Positions 21,272 through 23,211 of a stretch of DNA of 23,211 bases are shown piece by piece. How positions within the stretch are numbered: the first letter of the stretch is position 1; every line of letters begins with the position of its first letter. The notes beneath the pieces were generated by a model, which saw only the letters and a program-made list of their open reading frames with translations, had not been told where the DNA came from and made no database searches. A program made the position numbers and the translations under genes. This DNA is from DATKZS01 sp035527835 [NCBI: bacterium] (GTDB taxonomy: Bacteria > RBG-13-61-14), in the NCBI GenBank assembly GCA_035527835.1, contig DATKZS010000077.1, forward strand, positions 1-23,211, written 5' to 3'.

Positions 21272-22900
21272 TCAAAGTCTCTCATCGTCAAGAATGATGC
21301 GCGGGTCCGTGATGTTCACCCGCTCTTTTCGGGGTTGACAATTCATCCCCATCTTCACCGCGCTCCACGGAATATCTTTTTTATGCAAGCCGTGATACGC
21401 CAGCGCCAGCGAGCACACCGCGTCATCATGCAGGCCGGACGGCGCTGAAAAACGGGTGTTGCCGCTGGGCAGGATGTCATACGAAAATGCTTCAAGCTCT
21501 CGGGTCAAAACCGGGATGCGGGCCAGCGTGATCCGCCTTTGTTCAACCGCAATGGTGAGGTCCGCAATCAGGTCTTGCTTGCTCTTGGACGTGAACGTAA
21601 AGCCCCGGACCTTCAGCTCCATCTCTTTCAGCGATTCGGTAACAGGTTGCCCCATGCCGGTTTCATCCGCGATAATTTCAGCGTCATGATACTTGTCCGC
21701 AATGGCCTTCACCCGCGCCCGTTGCCGCCCCCACTCCTGCCCGGTCCAGCGGTCGAAATAGCAGAGCCGCCCATGCGAGTCCATGACGGTCGCAACCGTA
21801 AAATCGCCGTATCTTCCCAGGTCAAGCCCCATGAAATACCGCATCCCCGCAACCGGGGCCATGACCTCAACCGGCATGACGCTCTCCGGGATGGACGGCC
21901 CATCCAGCACGCCCGCCAAGTTCCGAAAAACTGTCCCGCCGTCTTGCAAAAATACCGCTTCGATTTCTTGCTTGAAGGCGTCATGCGGCAAGCTCCGCCG
22001 AAGCGCCCCGATTTCAGAGTCTATAATCCCGCCGGGATAAACATGGACGTTGCCCCAGCTCGGAAAGCTCCAGCTCTCCACGTCCGGGCAGTCCGCATCT
22101 TGACCTTCCAAAAAGAGCCGATAGAACCAACTGCCCCGGCCCCGTGGTGTTGAAATGAGCCAAGCCGTGCCCCGCGTGTCGCTCAATGACGGCCGCAAAA
22201 TTTTGGTCCATGCCTCCTCCGGTAGCAGGCCGGCTTCATCGCAGACAAGCAGGTCAATGCCCTGGCCGCGAAGGTGGTCCACGTCATCGCCACTCTTGAC
22301 CTCAAGGACCGCATTGTTATTTAGCGTCATGGTCAACTTGCTATGGCTCACCCGCCGGACGATAGGCGCGGGCAGGGAAGCGCACAGGTTATGAAACACC
22401 CGCTCTCCTTGACTGAAAATCGGGACCACAAGCCAGCATGTCGCCCCCGGATGCGTGAGGCCGTGCCAGCGCATCACGTTCATTGCGAGCCGGGACTTGC
22501 CCCATCGCCTGCCTGTGCAAAGGCACTTGAACCTTGCCGCGCTCGAGAGCACCTTAACCTGGCCGCTGTGAGGAATGAAAGGGACAAGGCCGGGGACCGC
22601 GAGCATGGGCGAGTCGGCAGGCACAAGGCGCTGCCCGGGCCGGGGCAATCTGGACGCGAGCACCGCCTTCAAGAACATGCCAGCATCGGCCGGGAGCGCC
22701 GCCAACACGGACGCCAAGCCAGCATCCCGAATAGCGCGGGCAAGGGCATTGTCCTCACCCCGGCCGATTTCGCCGGCCAGCTCCATCAACCGGCGCTTGG
22801 ATTCCCGCCCCGTCATGGCCTGCTCGCCCGCCCGGTCCCCTTCAAGAATCCCCTTGACGCGCTCTCCGAGTCGCGCCAGCGCCCCTTGTGTCAACTGCAT
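21272..22900 (-). CDS. Phage terminase large subunit (TerL)
   Basis: This 542-residue DNA-packaging motor has an ATPase domain with Walker A CTGRRWGKSRL (128-138), Walker B IDLLVCDE (215-222), the catalytic Glu222, and a motif III-like WLISTPRGRGSW (248-258). The C-terminal RNase H-like nuclease has MGLDLGRYGDFTV (357-369, Asp360), IIADETGMG (409-417, Asp412/Glu413) and LHDDAVCSLALA (490-501, Asp492/493). All key residues are present, so it appears functional. About 110 N-terminal residues precede the motor and are helical, longer than in many TerL proteins. The SD is moderate (AGGGGG). Downstream are only small genes and the integrase, with no portal or capsid gene. Confidence 0.95.
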   Translation of the reverse strand: MQLTQGALARLGERVKGILEGDRAGEQAMTGRESKRRLMELAGEIGRGEDNALARAIRDAGLASVLAALPADAGMFLKAVLASRLPRPGQRLVPADSPMLAVPGLVPFIPHSGQVKVLSSAARFKCLCTGRRWGKSRLAMNVMRWHGLTHPGATCWLVVPIFSQGERVFHNLCASLPAPIVRRVSHSKLTMTLNNNAVLEVKSGDDVDHLRGQGIDLLVCDEAGLLPEEAWTKILRPSLSDTRGTAWLISTPRGRGSWFYRLFLEGQDADCPDVESWSFPSWGNVHVYPGGIIDSEIGALRRSLPHDAFKQEIEAVFLQDGGTVFRNLAGVLDGPSIPESVMPVEVMAPVAGMRYFMGLDLGRYGDFTVATVMDSHGRLCYFDRWTGQEWGRQRARVKAIADKYHDAEIIADETGMGQPVTESLKEMELKVRGFTFTSKSKQDLIADLTIAVEQRRITLARIPVLTRELEAFSYDILPSGNTRFSAPSGLHDDAVCSLALAYHGLHKKDIPWSAVKMGMNCQPRKERVNITDPRIILDDERL

Positions 22901-23112
22901 GACGGCTCGCCCCCTTCACCCTGGCCCCCGGTTGGACGGGGACGGGGCGGAATCTCCCTTTTTGCCGGGATTGCCGCCGTATCAGGCCGCGCCAGAGGCC
23001 CCAGAACGGGCGCAACCGGGGAAGGTGGGGCTACACCATTGCCCCGCGTTCCCGTCTCGGAAAAGTGGCCCCTAGGAGCCTGTCGGAGTATAGGCTCCGA
23101 TGATTGATACAT
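22891..23112 (-). CDS. Possible truncated Pro-rich protein upstream of TerL
   Basis: A 73-residue ORF overlaps the TerL start by 10 bases. It is rich in Pro, Gly and Arg (APPSPVAPVLGPLARP, EIPPRPRPTGGQGEGG), like a disordered C-terminal tail. The beginning runs through the hairpin at 23075-23098 and has no good SD. It may be the remaining 3' end of a longer element gene, cut by insertion or rearrangement near 23060-23100, or it may not be a gene at all. Confidence 0.3.
   Translation of the reverse strand: MYQSSEPILRQAPRGHFSETGTRGNGVAPPSPVAPVLGPLARPDTAAIPAKREIPPRPRPTGGQGEGGEPSCS
23075..23098. repeat. Inverted repeat, possible element end or leader hairpin
   Basis: GGAGCCT (23075-23081) and AGGCTCC (23092-23098) flank a 10-base loop. 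It sits at an abrupt change from GC-rich to AT-rich sequence, which could be the edge of an inserted element, or the 5' hairpin of a transcript started from 23104-23131. Confidence 0.4.
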
Positions 23113-23140
23113 TATGATCTATCATGGTCAACATTATGAT
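23104..23140 (-). promoter_or_regulatory. Possible leftward promoter with direct-repeat operators
   Basis: On the minus strand TTGACC (23131-23126) is followed after 16 bases by TATCAA (23109-23104). A perfect 10-base direct repeat (plus strand ACATTATGAT at 23109-23118 and 23131-23140, starts 22 bases apart, two helical turns) abuts both boxes. It could control the TerL operon with a leader of about 195 bases. Confidence 0.35.
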
Positions 23141-23211
23141 TTCCCCTTTGCGACTTCAGAACAAAGGGCGGAGATGAATGTGTCCGCGCTCATTTTCAGG
23201 CGAAAAAGGGG
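23141..23211. other. Right edge: gene-free AT-rich/hairpin sequence
   Basis: No gene is supported. The stretch contains CCCTTTG and CAAAGGG as an inverted pair (about 23145-23169) and an imperfect palindrome CGGAGATGAATGTGTCCG. This is compatible with the end of an insertion sequence or another repeat, but it is cut by the window. Confidence 0.3.

Noticed and set aside
21539-23107. Several plus-strand ORFs opposite TerL
   Set aside because: The minus-strand TerL has all catalytic motifs; the opposite frames are shadows.

Overview
This is a GC-rich bacterial chromosomal window. It shows dense, compact operons, mostly SD-led starts, a lipoprotein signal, genome-encoded tRNA CCA and sigma70-like promoters. 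The phylum cannot be fixed from sequence alone. The intergenic spaces are packed with several unrelated families of short hairpin repeats. From general knowledge, such repeats are common in GC-rich environmental lineages such as Planctomycetota/Verrucomicrobiota-like groups and some Desulfobacterota. That is an impression, not a search result.

Positions 1-5429 hold a five-gene plus-strand operon for uptake and use of an unidentified sugar. It begins with a good promoter (165-193) and a small frameshifted gene (227-443). Then follow a periplasmic sugar-binding lipoprotein, an RbsC-type permease, an RbsA-type double ATPase with a degenerate second Walker B, and a tandem-SIS sugar-phosphate isomerase/deaminase-like protein. 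Twin hairpin repeats sit in two gaps of this operon. Positions 5573-7269 encode a two-TM, double-RCK (TrkA-N) membrane protein translationally coupled to a hotdog thioesterase. Positions 7343-7885 hold a small secreted ankyrin protein with its own promoter. Positions 7886-8303 are gene-free and consist of repeats.

Positions 8304-9683 (minus strand) encode a secreted PIG-L deacetylase and a second hotdog thioesterase. The latter is divergent from a plus-strand D-cysteine desulfhydrase/ACC deaminase-like PLP enzyme (9829-10923). Next come a membrane-embedded spermidine-synthase-like protein (11020-13122) and a secreted FecR-domain protein (13271-14431). Positions 14620-18080 (minus strand) are a two-gene operon: an RND/MMPL lipid-type transporter coupled to a long-chain-type acyl-CoA dehydrogenase.

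Positions 18124-18253 hold a selenocysteine tRNA gene (selC, anticodon UCA) with a strong terminator. Immediately upstream of its 5' end begins a mobile element reading leftward to the end of the window: TerL, four or five small unknown or ribbon-helix-helix (RHH) genes, an autoregulation-like promoter with tandem operators, an RHH protein, and a tyrosine integrase. No portal, capsid, protease or tail gene is visible between TerL and the integrase. This is therefore either a decayed prophage end or a compact satellite-like element.

The most interesting points are the integrase/tRNA-Sec junction on the unusual 5' side of the tRNA, the TerL-RHH-integrase mini-module, the degenerate transporter ATPase site, and the families of paired hairpins whose stems diverge while pairing is kept.
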